Positions 31,995 through 43,700 of a stretch of DNA of 64,000 nt are shown here, in pieces. Below the pieces are notes generated by a model, which saw only the letters and a list, made by a program, of their open reading frames with translations, did not search any database and had not been told where the DNA came from. Every line of letters starts with the position of its first letter. The first letter of the stretch is position 1. This DNA comes from Trichuris trichiura (lineage: Eukaryota; Nematoda; Enoplea; Trichinellida; Trichuridae). A program made the translations under genes and the position numbers. The DNA is taken from NCBI GenBank assembly GCA_037903355.1, contig JBAJFE010000033.1, positions 186,001-250,000 on the forward strand. The letters are read 5' to 3'.

Positions 31995-32860
31995 GCTGAC
32001 CGGCACCTGCTATGGCTTCTGTTGACCTGAACCCTGACTTCTGCAAACCTTGGCAATAACTCCTTTCTTGTGGCAGAAGTGCCATTCACAGTCTTTGAAC
32101 TTAGAGTCCTCACGTCTGTGCTGACCATCACAACCGGCGCAACTCTTCTTTTGGCCGTTGTTTTGTCCGTGACGTCTGAAAAAGAATCTGTTTTTCTTAC
32201 CATATTGCACGTGGTGCGATGAGGAAATAGTTCCTGTGGAGGTGTTCTCCGCCTGAACCTCCTTGGCCTGGTCAGCAGCTGCTTCGCCCGCTAAGGCCCT
32301 CTTGAATGCTTCGTCGAAAGTGAGCGAAGTTTCAGCCAATAGTCTCCGCTGGATAGCATCATCCCTGAGGCCGCATTCAAGCTCGTCCCGGAGGCGCTCC
32401 GTAAGCGTCGCCCCAAACTTACAATCTTCAGCCAGCTGTCTCAGTTCCGCAACATAGGCGCTGATGGTTTCATCTGCTCGCTGCGTTCTCTTGTGGAAGA
32501 GGAATCAGCTGCAGATCAGTGAAGTCTGCGGCGTGAAGTGACTTTTCATCGTCTCAAAGAGCTGGTCGTAAGTCTGCGATTTAGGAACTGCAGGAGATAT
32601 GATTGACCGAAGGACTGCGTAAGCTTCTTTTCCAATCACTGTCAGGAGAGTGGCTCTCTTCCTGAACTCGTTAGTGATATTATTGGCTTCGCAATAACAT
32701 TCCAGTTGTTCAGTGTAGGCTTCCTAAGAATTTGGATTCTTGGTGTCGAAAACAGCTATGCTGCCTACAGTCGCCACACTAGCCTCATTGAACTGATGTG
32801 GTTGCAACAGTTGCAGGTTGTCAGCGATGCTAATGTCTCCGTTGCTACGAGGATCTCATC
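31995..32860 (-). pseudogene. Gypsy-2 gag, decayed
   Basis: Minus strand from just inside the LTR: a capsid-like region with AELRQLAEDCKFGATLTERL (two in-frame stops upstream), then LTFDEAFKRALAGEAA, and a knuckle-like tail with CAGCDGQHRR and CHKKGVIAKVC. The pattern matches the gag at 10826-11764. Pol is missing. A primer-site-like TTGGCGACGAGGATG lies between LTR and gag. Confidence 0.78.
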
Positions 32861-32871
32861 CTCGTCGCCAA

Positions 32872-33196
32872 TGTTGTCTTAGCTTAATTCCTGATAACAC
32901 ACTCTGAGACACCTGATAACAGTTTATTGGGTATACGATATCACGTAGAGTTTAGATGCTGGGAAAGAGAAACCAGATAGAGACTGCCAGACGGGATGAA
33001 CAGTCCTCATAAATACCTGGGAAAGGGAATCAGTGGGTCAGCTGTTTCACACGATTAACAGAAACTAGCTCGGGCATGAAAAGAGGATTAATGGCGCGGT
33101 CATGACCGCTGGGTGCATTCATGTGTGTATAGGAAATCCCGCAGGTGTGAAGTGTGAGGGTAATATGCGTACTAGGAATTAAGTCTAGGAATAACA
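32872..33196 (-). repeat. 5' LTR of Gypsy-2
   Basis: 325 bp, TGTTGTCTTAGC to GGAATAACA on the plus strand, adjacent to gag. Related copies at 30098-30676 and 30681-30768. Confidence 0.75.
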
Positions 33197-34499
33197 TATG
33201 GAAACGTACTCCGCGCATGCTTACATAAATATACGCAGGGAAACTTACTTTGTGGGGAAAAAATACAGGAGGTCCTCGTTATCCGCGATTAATTCGTCCA
33301 ACATTTTGAGCATTTTACCGCGTCATGTAGGCTACCCTATGAAAAAGGTTAAATAGCTTATATTCTAGCTGTGTATGTCCTGTCCCCTTGAATTTCTTTG
33401 GGAACGTCGAGGCAGCTACGAAATCAGTCGATGCCGTTTCCCCAGTGATCCTTTAGTTCTTGAGGTTGAAGCGCTTCACGTATTTTGCTAGCCGTCCTTT
33501 GCTAGCAGTAAACCTTTTTCTCTCGTTCTCTGCAACCATGCCAGAGAAGTGCTCATATAAGCTCAGCGCTTTCTCCCGAATAACCTTCCCGTCGACGAGG
33601 ACATTCTTCCGCGACATGTCCCTCTATCGAAATGCTTAGCGGTTTCTCGGCCTTCACGACGACCTTGTTGTGAACTACAGCAGCTCTTTTCCCCAATGAA
33701 GGGTCCTAATACACGTTTCCTCGAATCTCAGGTTCCTTACGTTTTATCGTACGAAATGCTGGATTCATTCTTCCTGATCCTGCGACCCACTTCGGCAAAT
33801 GACAATCCGCTTTTCAAAAGGTCAAGGACTTCTACTTTCTCATGAAGAGTAAAGGCGCTACGTTGTCTTTTAGCCCTAGAGCAGTGATTCCCAACCTTCT
33901 CTGCGCCAGGGCCCCCTTTCTACACGCACATCTCCTCAGGGCCCCCTTTCGAGATGCACATCTCCTCAGGGCTCCCTCCCGTTCTTGCGTGGTTGTGCTC
34001 TTCTCTTTTCTCGGCCTAGGTTCTTTCGCGTTTATTAGAGTACCTGTGACACGCAGTTTACCAAAGATTTCAACAATGAATTTGCTGTTGTCTTTTCGAT
34101 CTGGTGAAAACCGGACAACGAACTTTTAATCTGCATTTTAAAACTCTTCAATTTAAAAGTTCGATTTTTGCACTGGTCTGTGCCATATGGAAAAGGCAGT
34201 AACGAATCTAAATCTAATTCTTGACACGTGTGCAGTGTTTTTCAGTCGCGTGGTCTAAGTATTTCAGACGACCTGTAACTGCTCTTCTTTGCCGAGTGAA
34301 TGAACGTAGGTCAAAAAGGTTCCTTAGTCATATGGAATTGGTCGAAACTTCTTCCACGCTCAGTTGCCAAACTTTCATCTTGAAAATGGGTTTGTGTGAC
34401 AAAAGTTTCCTGTTAAGATTTATTGGATTTGTAGTCAAGATTTTTAAAGACTAACTCACATGAAGATGGAACGTCTTTATACGGTCTAGCAGTTTTATC

Positions 34500-34775
34500 A
34501 TAAGAAAAAAGAGTCGTTTATTCCCATTGTAAGTCAAAGAAGGTAAGAGCATACAAACGATAGGAGCTTTCGGAACTCAACTGGTTCCGTCGTCAGCAAC
34601 AGGGTACAAGGCCTGTCGCTAACGATGAAACTGGGTAAGTGCTCCCTTTCGCCCAGGGCTTGTGTCCTATCGCTGACGACGGATCCAGTTGGGTTGTGAA
34701 AGCCCTGATCGTTTGGGTACTGCTGCGTTCTCTTATTTACAACGGGAGTAAACCGCTCTTTTTCTTTTGTGACTA
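34500..34775. repeat. Imperfect snap-back element inside the hAT
   Basis: The arms are inverted and diverged: GAGTCGTTTATTCCCATTG at the left matches inverted CAACGGGAGTAAACCGCTC at the right. The left arm has GGAGCTTTCGGAACTC then GGTTCCGTCGTCAGC, the inverse of a CTGACGA...GAAAGCTCC motif; the right arm has a decayed CTGACGACGG version. No clear target duplication. It appears older than the other copies. Confidence 0.6.
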
Positions 34776-35011
34776 ACTGGCACTTAACTCTTCAGTCGCA
34801 GGGTATGAAAATGGTTTGTTAGAAACGTCAACGCGCTTTTGCCGCACGCGGTCAAATTCTACGTCTGTTTTTTGTTGTACTTGTCGCCTTGTTAACAACA
34901 ACAGTATTATGCGTTGATCATGCTGGACGTCGGTTCTCCGAACTCCGTATTATTGCATTCCAGTTTACTATTTGACTTTAACAAGTAGCAAAAGTTGGCT
35001 ATGTTGGCTAA

Positions 35012-36790
35012 TCAGTGTGGTGGCTGAAGCTGGTGCCCTAATACCAATTTTTCCACGTCAGGTTCAGTATTCGTTAGCAGCAATCTTAAGTCTCCACGCT
35101 GCACTATTTGTAGCCTGTTTCTTTTTTTAACTAAAAGATCTGTTGCGGCACTGAACCCACGTTCAACCAAATAAGAGGAAGGAAACGGCACGAGGAACGT
35201 TTTAACGATCTTCCATAATTCAGGGTAAAGTGTCGCAATTTGATGCTGCAACCAGAAATAACTGTAGCCACTCTTAAACTTAGGCTTCAGTTCTTCATTG
35301 GCTTGCAATTCAATCAGCTCTTCTTGCAAAAATGTTTCTGCTTCGTTAGCGTTAGAATATGGATCCAAAATCCAGGCTGGTATTCTCATTGTCAAGATGT
35401 CCTCGTATCTTTCAAGCATTTCCTTGTGCAGCATACTCAGGTGGTCGCAGTAAACATAGACATCGTCGTCAGGTATGGTGCACGTTTTCTTTAGCTCGCC
35501 AAGATTAGGGAACTGATGAAACTCTCCACGAGCCAAGTTGTGCTTGAAAAGCAAGAGCTTGGAGATGAAGGCAGAAATAACATTCTTGGTCTTGATCAAA
35601 TTCAGATCGTCTCCTTGCAACTGGAGACTCGTTTCGTTGAATTTAAAATAAAGGTCTGACAGATAAGCGACGTCGCCTTTGTGCTTCTTCAAGTTGTTCC
35701 CGAGCTCGATATCATCGCTTTCAAAGAACTGCAAAACCGTTTGAAAAAGCTGATAAAAACGGTTCAGGCATACGCCTCTTGACAGCCATCTGACTTCTGT
35801 GTGGAGGAGCAGACGGGTGAACACTTCGTCATTTTCATCACATAACTGTCTGAATAATCTGTCTTTTAATGGATTTTTCTTAATTTTGTTGATCGCTAGG
35901 ATAACGTATTGCAAGGAGCGATATAGACGAGCACTGAGCCGCTTTGCAACCAGGTGTTGTCGGTGTATTACGCAATGCACTGCCAAAACGTCTGGAACCG
36001 AACGTTTCAGGTACGATATAAAACCCCGATGGCATCCTACCATTGAGGGAGCACCATCCGTCGCAACTGACATTATATTTGTTAGCGGAATTCCTTTCTC
36101 TTGAAAGAAACCCTGTAAACTGCAAAATATAGACTCTCCCTTCGTATCAGCTATCATTTCTCTCGCAAACAGTAGTTCCTGTTCTAGTTTTTCCCCTTTT
36201 ATAAACCGTACGTACGCAAGCAACAATGCCTCATTCTGCGGCAAAACGGACTCGTCCAACTGTAGTGAAAACTGCGCCGTTTTCAAAAATTCACACAGCG
36301 TATTCTCTACATCGGCACCCATTTCATCAATTCGTCGTTGCACTGTGTTATTGCTCAAGGGGATTTTGTTGATTATGTTTGTCGCTGGCATGTGCAGCAC
36401 AGTACGTAGCACCTCACTCACGGCGGGAAGTAACAGCTGTTCACCGATGGTGTGTGGTTTTCCAGATTTTGCAATCATTAAAGAGAGGTTATAGGAAGCA
36501 CGCAAACCATCGCTACTTTGACTCGATGCAGACGAAAAAATGCTTGATAATCTCGGCCGTTTTTTAAAGCTGTCTCGTAGAGATTGAAAATACGAAAGAT
36601 CTTTGCCGGCTTTGTCGCCATGCATTCTGTTTAAATGTTTTATTAATTTTGATGGTTTCATGATTTCGTTGGCAAAAGTCTTCTCACAGATGAGGCACAG
36701 CGGTTGCTGAAGGTTCGAGGGTGATTGTATAAATCCATATTTTAAATACTCGGCGCTATATTGCCTACATTTCTTTTTCGGTGCGGCCAT
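35012..36790 (-). CDS. hAT transposase, ZBED5/SCAND3-like, intact
   Basis: 592 codons without interruption, ATG at 36790 to stop at 35012. The N terminus has a BED-type zinc finger (CLICEKTF ... KHLNRMH, about residues 31-60). The RNase-H-like catalytic domain has candidate acidic residues in LQLDESV (about 182) and SVATDGAPSMVGCHRGF (about 255), followed by the CxxH-like HCVIHRQHL. TEVRWLSRG is typical of this subfamily. The C terminus carries the hAT dimerisation block (LYPELWKIVKTFLVPFPSS, VERGFSA). The protein acts in the nucleus on hAT ends like those flanking it. Intactness with a perfect target duplication suggests recent activity. Related scraps lie at about 4400-4512, 31700-31928 and 63340-63720. 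Alternatively it could be read as a domesticated ZBED gene, but its position inside terminal repeats argues for a transposase. Confidence 0.92.
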   Translation of the reverse strand: MAAPKKKCRQYSAEYLKYGFIQSPSNLQQPLCLICEKTFANEIMKPSKLIKHLNRMHGDKAGKDLSYFQSLRDSFKKRPRLSSIFSSASSQSSDGLRASYNLSLMIAKSGKPHTIGEQLLLPAVSEVLRTVLHMPATNIINKIPLSNNTVQRRIDEMGADVENTLCEFLKTAQFSLQLDESVLPQNEALLLAYVRFIKGEKLEQELLFAREMIADTKGESIFCSLQGFFQEKGIPLTNIMSVATDGAPSMVGCHRGFISYLKRSVPDVLAVHCVIHRQHLVAKRLSARLYRSLQYVILAINKIKKNPLKDRLFRQLCDENDEVFTRLLLHTEVRWLSRGVCLNRFYQLFQTVLQFFESDDIELGNNLKKHKGDVAYLSDLYFKFNETSLQLQGDDLNLIKTKNVISAFISKLLLFKHNLARGEFHQFPNLGELKKTCTIPDDDVYVYCDHLSMLHKEMLERYEDILTMRIPAWILDPYSNANEAETFLQEELIELQANEELKPKFKSGYSYFWLQHQIATLYPELWKIVKTFLVPFPSSYLVERGFSAATDLLVKKRNRLQIVQRGDLRLLLTNTEPDVEKLVLGHQLQPPH

Positions 36791-36878
36791 CTAGGATAAG
36801 CATGCTTGTCATTAACACCTTCAGAGATACACAGCATTGCAATGGCTGTGGAAAACTAAAAGCTCACTGAGATAAACT

Positions 36879-37860
36879 ATGAAGACTTATATGCGTCCTG
36901 CCTCAGTATGTGTCGGAAACCGGATCTGCGGTAGCTTCTATTTCTTGCTAAATTTGGAAGGTCTACGTCTTCATTCTCCGAATCTTTCTTCGTTGGGTCT
37001 GGGAACGCAACTGGGTTCTCATAACCAATCCAAGCACCCCAGGCGTAGCGTCAACCTGTTGTATACATCGCTCTTTAGTCTCTCCTTGTCTCTCCTTTCT
37101 ATTTCCCTCTTTTCTAACTTTTAAGTCAAATAAGACATGGCTTCTACACCTCATAAACTCCCTTAGAACCTATTAGAACTCATTCTGATCTACAGACGGT
37201 AACAAATTACTGATGAAATGAAAGATCAAACGAAAATTACGTAACAGTTACCTTTATCCTTTTCCTGTAAAGATTTGACCTTTGATGAAGTTCAAGAAAA
37301 CTTGTGACCGCCAAATGCTGAATTTTTGAACCAACTGATTTGTAACAATGTATCGATAGTGAAGACGTAAAACTTCGTGAGCGTATGACAGGATGCACGC
37401 AAGAGAGAAGAAAGAACCAAGTTGCCTGGTGTCAACGAAAGAATTCCTTGTGACCTTCACACTTCTCTGTTCACGGTATCCCCTGAAGACATGACGTCAT
37501 GCGTCCCGCCGCCTACTGAATGCAACATTCGTACAGTTTTTCTGAATAACTTCGAGTCGTCGCCAGTGGGAGGAATTGCGCAGCCTCATTCAGTATTCAG
37601 CGAGCTTCTGCGAGTTGTCAGTGACTTCGCTTGAACGCAGTAGGGTTCTTTTGATTTAGGAGCGCCACGCTAAGCTGATGGCAAGTTCTTTTCTCTATGC
37701 TCCGTGATATTGAGAAATTGCTTACTCTCTGTTTTCATGAGAAAAGTTACATTAGAGAAAAGATTCATTGGCACAACCCGGGGACCCCCAAGGGCCCCCT
37801 TAGCATTCAGGACCCCCTTCGACTCCCCCAGGGCCCCCAAGGGGGCCCAGGGGCCCCCTT
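36879..37860. other. Non-coding 5' side of the hAT element
   Basis: Lies between the transposase start and the right terminus. It presumably carries the transposase promoter. It ends in a dense run of GGGCCCCC-type repeats (37775-37860) next to the terminus. No other gene seen. Confidence 0.55.
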
Positions 37861-38533
37861 TGGGAATGACTGCCCTAGAGGAACCGCTCTCTTCACTTAC
37901 TTGACTCCTGTCAGCCATCCTCCTTTGCGACACCAATTAAACGACGCAAAAGTTCAGACCTACCACGCCACAGGGAGACTGATGTTTGCGCACGGCGAAC
38001 ATGCTCCACAACGCGCCTGAAGCAATAACGAACAATCAGAAAAATGACAGGGCCTCATTAGCATTGTGCACGGTTAGAGAGCGTTGTAGGCAGAAAACGT
38101 CTTTCGCGCCCGGGCAGACGATCACGCTGCTGCTCAGGCAGGCAACGACATTACTGCAACTATAATGCCAGCCAGCGGTGCGCATGTTTTTGTGAAAAGA
38201 TGACGTCATTATTTCACGCCGGACGAATCGCGTTGTATAAAACCCCGCGGATAACGAGGGCCGCCTGTACATCAGCAACGAGCTCGGATGAGATGAGAGG
38301 TCATGAAATCATACCTCCTCAGTTTCATTCAAACGTATCCTTTGTAAGTGGGAACATGGAAACCTGCACATACGCTCAGACGTTCCTGTCCTACATAAGT
38401 ATCTTTGCAACACCTGGCCAGGAAAATCCTAGACCCAACAATCCGAATGATCGCACGCCAATAAAAACGCTCACACGTGCATGGAGGAAGGTGTGGCCAC
38501 ATACCATGAAAAGGCACCCATAGAAACAAATTA

Positions 38534-38881
38534 CAGTAAAACCCCCAAAGTTGACCCCTCGTATATGGTGACCACCTCCGTAAGTTGACCGAATTTTGAC
38601 CAGTTGGTTTGTCCGCACGTTAATAAGCGCAAGGACAATCCCTATAAGTTGACCACCTCCGTAAGTGGGAAGTTGACTGCTTTAGTCGTGACGTGGTATA
38701 TAGACGCAATGCTAGTTTGTTCATTGTAAAGTTGACCAGTCTGTTGAATGGACAACTTACGGTGGTTCAGCTGCAATCTATTCAGCCGATCCACTTATAC
38801 CCACAGTTCCCATATGTTGACCACCTACGTTGACCAGTTTTCTCCAGTCTGTTGGGTGTTCAACTTACGGGGGTTTTACTG
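38534..38881. mobile_element. pogo-B miniature element (348 bp)
   Basis: The ends CAGTAAAACCCCCAAAGTTG and, inverted, CAACTTACGGGGGTTTTACTG have TA on both sides (38532-38533 and 38882-38883). Inner repeats of GTTGACCACCTCCGTAAG type occur several times. The interior matches the subterminal part of the element at 16739-19060 in inverse orientation. Confidence 0.85.
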
Positions 38882-39234
38882 TACTTAGAATGCAGACAAC
38901 GAACAAACGTCATGGGATGAAATCGAGACCGCCATCGAAAGGAAGGTTTGAAAACATGGCGGGAAAAACGCGATGCTCTCTGGGAAGTACAGAAAGATTG
39001 TCGGGTCTTTTCGCAACTGTTCCCCTCGGAAGTAGTGGCGGCGACTTCAAAGGAGGTCAAGTGGGGATTAGGGGAGATTGTGTGCAATGGCTTGCGCAAT
39101 CGAATTATCAGATTAGCGCTGAGGAATTTTTGGCCGCAACGTCAAAGCGAAGTAACAGTTACTAATGGAACAATGAAACGTGTGCCGCTGGTAACCCTGC
39201 CTGTAACCATTTCACCTCAGCGTCGTACTGTAGG

Positions 39235-39338
39235 TCTGCCGGCCATCCTGTTCTGCCCTAGCCTAAGCCTATGCCTAAACATAAGGTGCATGTCTTGGCT
39301 TAGATTTGGACGAAGGCAAAAAGGGTGATCGGCATGCT
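39235..39338. repeat. Dispersed palindromic repeat, copy 2
   Basis: The arms GCCGGCCATCCTGTTCTGCC and inverted GGCAAAAAGGGTGATCGGC surround TAAGCCTA/TTAGAT-type inner arms. Same family as 13252, 50588 and 50796. Confidence 0.7.
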
Positions 39339-39461
39339 CCCCAATGAAGATACAGCAAATTAAGGGCAAGCTTGCCAGAAAGGAACCTGCTTTTCGCTGA
39401 CGCTAGGTCGGCTGAGAGACGTCTGAGTCACGCGCACAGTGAAAGTAAGCGTAAAATAAGC

Positions 39462-39710
39462 GTATATACCACTCACTGGGGGACGGAAACTGTCGCTGGC
39501 GGTTCAGTCACTCGGGGAGTTTTCAATCTGATTATAGTAATGTGCATAGACAAAATAAAAGTAAGGAAAGTGCGTACCGTTCACCGGGGCATGGAGACCG
39601 GCGCAGGCGGTGCGTTCACTTGGGGCAGGTTCAATCTGATGATAGTAACGCACATAGACAAAATAACAGTAAAGAAAATGTATACCGTTTACCGGGGCAG
39701 AAAGATCGGC
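39462..39710. repeat. 108-bp tandem repeat, about 2.3 units
   Basis: The landmark TATACC...CACTGGGG recurs at about 39465, 39573 and 39681, a 108-bp period, with the shared inner stretch CAATCTGATNATAGTAA and CATAGACAAAATAA. The period is a multiple of three, and one plus-strand frame (39372-39884) stays open through the array. That could reflect coding descent or the period alone. Confidence 0.8.
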
Positions 39711-39900
39711 ACAGTCTTTCGCGTAAAAATAACGCAGAATGAGCTTTGCGCCGTTTACCAAAACGCGACGCTGTTCGGTCCGTTGACCTTCGATGTTTTC
39801 TACGAATCACGAACCGAAGCCCAGCACGCATCACTGCTGCTCCATTGTGCTCCCCGTGCCAGCAATCTATGCGCAGCTGTTTAATTCCTTCACCTTCACT

Positions 39901-40787
39901 CTTTTACAAGAGTCAGTAACGGAATTCTTCGGCAGGTATTCCGCGGGTCAATAACCGCGCCTCCTGCAGGTGCCACTCATGCTCCATTGTGCTCCCCGTC
40001 TCAATTGCTCGGAATGTGTTCAGTTACCCGCAGGTAGGACGTCGCTCCTGTTGTTGCGCCAATCACACTTCATTACGCAGTACCGTCGCGCATTACCCCT
40101 TGATACTGCCGCTTGCACTTCTGGGGGGAACATTTGCGTAAAGATCCAGATTGTCTACTATCATCAGTCACGAGATGAAATTTCTGGTTGTAAACTAATG
40201 GAAATGTACCTGGTGGAAACGTGTTAGACAGAAAGGCAGCCCGAGGAAACGTGCCAGCATGAGATACTATAAAACAGGCAAGAAAATCCCATGAGCTCAC
40301 CATGAAAACTAAAATCTCTCGAATGAAAACCTACGAATCGAAAAATAATGCGCACTGCCCCCGAACTAAAGAGTGTTTGTCCACTGACGACAGTCATAAA
40401 TGAGACAGCAGATTTCATTTGTACGAACGGCGCGCTGAACCTTATGCGGCGAACAGTGAGCGTCGAACCGTACTGCATTCGGAATGACCTTGTCCCCAGT
40501 TTTTCGGGTAACTGATAACTAAACGTGCTTTTTAAAGGACCTACAAAACTTGAAAACGCAAAACTTACAAAACGTTTCACTGAAGACCACTTTCGGTGCA
40601 CCGACTCTACAGCCGACAAAAGTACAGTAACTACTCTCAAGGAATTGTGTGTACTGTAAGTTGGTTGCCTTTTAGAAACTTCGTTGCAGGTAATTGCTTG
40701 AGTACTTAACGCGTAGAGAAGTAAGCCGACGAGGTAAGAAATTATACAGTAGCCAGACATGGCAAAGAAGAAGAATAGCTGGGCGGA
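39901..40787. other. Upstream region of FANCM
   Basis: No recognised gene. A 190-codon minus-strand frame (40224-40796) overlaps the FANCM start and has no family resemblance. Promoter elements were not identified. Confidence 0.45.
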
Positions 40788-43700
40788 ATGCTTCAACGCT
40801 GCTCCATAAGGCCAAGGAACTTGGAAAAGAGTATTGTCAACCTGTTGCGTCTAAAATTAAAAACTGCTTCTGACTTAACTTCACAGCTGACAAGTACAAA
40901 TTTCGAAGTGTGTCAGCCGATGGCAACCGAAGATGGTTTTGACGAACGCGCTGGTCGGACTTGGATTTATCCCACTAGTGTCCCAATTCGGAAATATCAG
41001 CTCGAAATCTCTGAGAAAGCACTTTTCTTCAATACCCTAGTAACCTTACCTACTGGACTTGGAAAGACCCTGATTGCAGCTGTGGTTATGTACAATTTTT
41101 ATAGGTACTTGTTTCGTTTGCGTACAGTAGGTGCATTCTTCCAGTCACATGCTGTGCACTTCGTTTTCTAAAATGGATGGGTGTTGCGTAGTAGTTTTGG
41201 AATAGTGTCTGTCAGCACGTAGACTCCATTGCCTTTCCTTACTAGTCAAAAATTGTCCTGAACGTTCAGTTATTAGCCATATAAGGTTCTTTGCGTTTGC
41301 TTGCGTAGTAGTAGTTAACGTGTTGTAGTTTTGTCATTTTGGAAAAGTCAGACGTATTCTATATTTAGTTCTGTACATTCTACTCTCTTTTAAAAGAAAC
41401 GTTTCTATTTATGCTGATCGTTTCATTTGAGAAGTAATACTGAAACGGCGTTTTTATGTTGAAAATAACGAAACTTTCGGAAATAATGTGATTTTGAACG
41501 AAAACATAACTGTAATTTGACGTGGCACTATGCTTTCTCCTCATCAAGGAGCCAGCGTTTAAATTTGCATGGGCTTTTGGACTGACTGCTTTTGCGGTAA
41601 TTTGGCCTTCAGACTTTGTTGGCGTTGGATGGAATGGAAAGTAGCAATAGGAATCCATCTTGAGATGTCATGACTTCATGCATTGTACCTCGATTATTTC
41701 CTTTCTACATTGCAAACTCACCCTTTCTGTATCTACGGCTTACTGAAATGACGCTTCACCTGCTCGTAAAGACAGGATGTCTTTTAACAGGCTTGGGTTG
41801 TTTCATATTTGATCTTCTGATTCACGGGTTTGGCCTGTTGGATGTATCTGTAAGTAAACTGCAAAGTGCCCTACCAACGAATGGATGAGCAAATTGTTAG
41901 AGAAATTACAGAACAAATCGAATACCGTACGTTTCGGAACAAGAGCAGTTCTGAAACGTACGGTATAGAATTTGTTCTGTAAATTATAACAATTTGCTCA
42001 TCCATTCGTTGGTAGGGCACTTTGCAGCTTACTTACAGATACATCCAACAGGCCAAACCCGTTCACATGCTCGTGTAAAAATGTGCATTTATAATGATAT
42101 TTTCTGGTTTGAGATTAATATTTACGGGTGGGGCTGAATTAGTTGTCTGCTTTTCACGTAAGTGATATCGTTTCTATTCGTTTTATTGGTTTACTTTCGT
42201 TCATCTGCTTGTCCTTTTCGGAAATACTGTTTATTGCAAATCAGTGTGTGGATATGTTTCTTTGACATGAACACTTCCATGCTAAGTGTGACAGGTATTG
42301 ATGTTTTGAAAGTCTTCGTCGATTTGGTCATGGTCTTGTGTCACAGTCAATATGAGGAACCTACAACTTAATTATGTTTCATATCGCCTAAAGTATGCTT
42401 CGCTGTTTTTGTTCACTGTAACGGAATCACTCAACCGCCTTTAATGAAAAATTTGGACTGCAATTTTTGCAGATGGTACCCATATGGGAAAGTGCTATTC
42501 TTGGCCCCAACGAAGCCTCTTGTTTCACAGCAGAAGGAGGCGTTTCGCAGCGTCATGGGCATACCACAAGATAGCATATCTGAAATGACAGGTAGAACTG
42601 TAGGTATCTTTTGACTGTTCATAGCCTGTTATAAAAAGGTTCAACATTGCCGACTCTCAGAAAAAATGAATGGGAGAAGAAGCGTATTTTCTTTTTAACG
42701 CCTCAGGTATTGTTAAATGATATAAGTCGTGCAATATGTCCGGTTGAGCGGATTAAATGCTTGGTTGTGGATGAAGCCCATCGCGCGACTGGCAACCACG
42801 CCTACTGTGAAGTGAGGAAATCTTGAGCAAGCGCTTCTTGGTATGTTGTTTTCACTGTTTATTTTAGGTTATCCGAGAATTATTGAAGTATGGAAATAAG
42901 TTTAGAGTACTAGCGCTGAGTGCCTCGCCAGGGCCTAACGCTAAAGTGAGTAGCAAGCATGCTTTTTTGCTCTTAACCAGAAAAATACGTATGTTGTGAA
43001 ATTTTGAAAGCTTATAAAAAGACCGATCATTTCCAGTACACGTGTTAGCAGTTAGCGAGTGATTTTCGAGACGTCTAATTTTTGAAGTAATAACACTGAA
43101 TAAGGAGAACTGTATCTTTTAACAGTAAAGAACTCATTTCGCTCATTAAAATTTTCCTGTTGATATTTTATAATCGCTGAATGTTTTTACCTATCAGGCA
43201 GTGCAGCAAGTTATTTCAAACCTTCTCGTTGCTCATTTGGAAATACGCACCGATGATTCCCCAGAAATTCAGCGATACATTCATGGTAGAGAAGTAGAAA
43301 GGGTGGTTATTCCAATGGATGAAAGCATGTTAGTTTTTGCTAGAAAATATACTGACGTATGCTGATCTGCCTTTCACTTGTTCAATGCAGTTCTGCCTAG
43401 TTGTTTCAGGTATTACAAGTGTATCTGTCCAGACTATGCAAAGAACGTCTACTGGTGGCTCGAGATGTGGAACATTATTCAAAATGTATAATCCTGCGCG
43501 AAAGGGAGCGTTTCCGTGCGCAGCATGCTTGTTCCGCGTGGGTATACGAAGCTGTGTGTTAATGTTTTAGCAGTATTTAATGAATTTGTAACGATAATCG
43601 TTATCTAAGGTTCGTTCTTGCTGTTCGTTTTCTTATCTATTTCAGAAGAGGGACAAGATTGAGCACTGGTTTTCAATTTGTGTAATATTGTATCACGGCT

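Larger units (their letters stand above)
33882..37872 (-). mobile_element. Complete hAT transposon, 3,991 bp, perfect 8-bp target duplication
   Basis: The termini CAGTGATTCCCAA and TTGGGAATGACTG are inverted with one mismatch. CCCTAGAG is duplicated exactly at 33874-33881 and 37873-37880. The host is a Tigger element; the paralogous Tigger at 9490-9497 has the same site once, uninterrupted. Subterminal G/C-rich tracts resemble the non-autonomous hAT at 17651. An intact transposase lies inside. A snap-back relative sits at about 34500-34775. Confidence 0.93.
33266..38267 (-). mobile_element. Tigger element, about 1.0 kb, split by a complete hAT
   Basis: The termini CAGGAGGTCCTCGTTATCC and, inverted, GGATAACGAGGGCCGCCTG are flanked by TA at 33264-33265 and 38268-38269. 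Removing the hAT at 33882-37872 and one target copy leaves about 1,003 bp. The inside keeps only the CENP-B-like N-terminal region on the minus strand (about 33450-33840) and sequence aligned to 9454-9850 of the first Tigger. It is an internal-deletion derivative. Confidence 0.87.
38990..39900. repeat. Long interspersed repeat copy containing a tandem array
   Basis: The flanking blocks match 30950-31200. Another part, 39235-39425, matches 50796-50985 (through AGGGCAAGCTTGCCAGAAAG-like sequence). It therefore appears to be a mosaic or a full-length unit of an unnamed repeat. Confidence 0.5.

Noticed and set aside
35012..36790. Reading the ZBED-type frame as a domesticated host gene
   Set aside because: It lies between hAT terminal repeats with an exact target duplication, which fits an ordinary transposon better.
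40224..40796. 190-codon minus-strand frame before FANCM
   Set aside because: It overlaps the FANCM start antisense and shows no recognisable domain.
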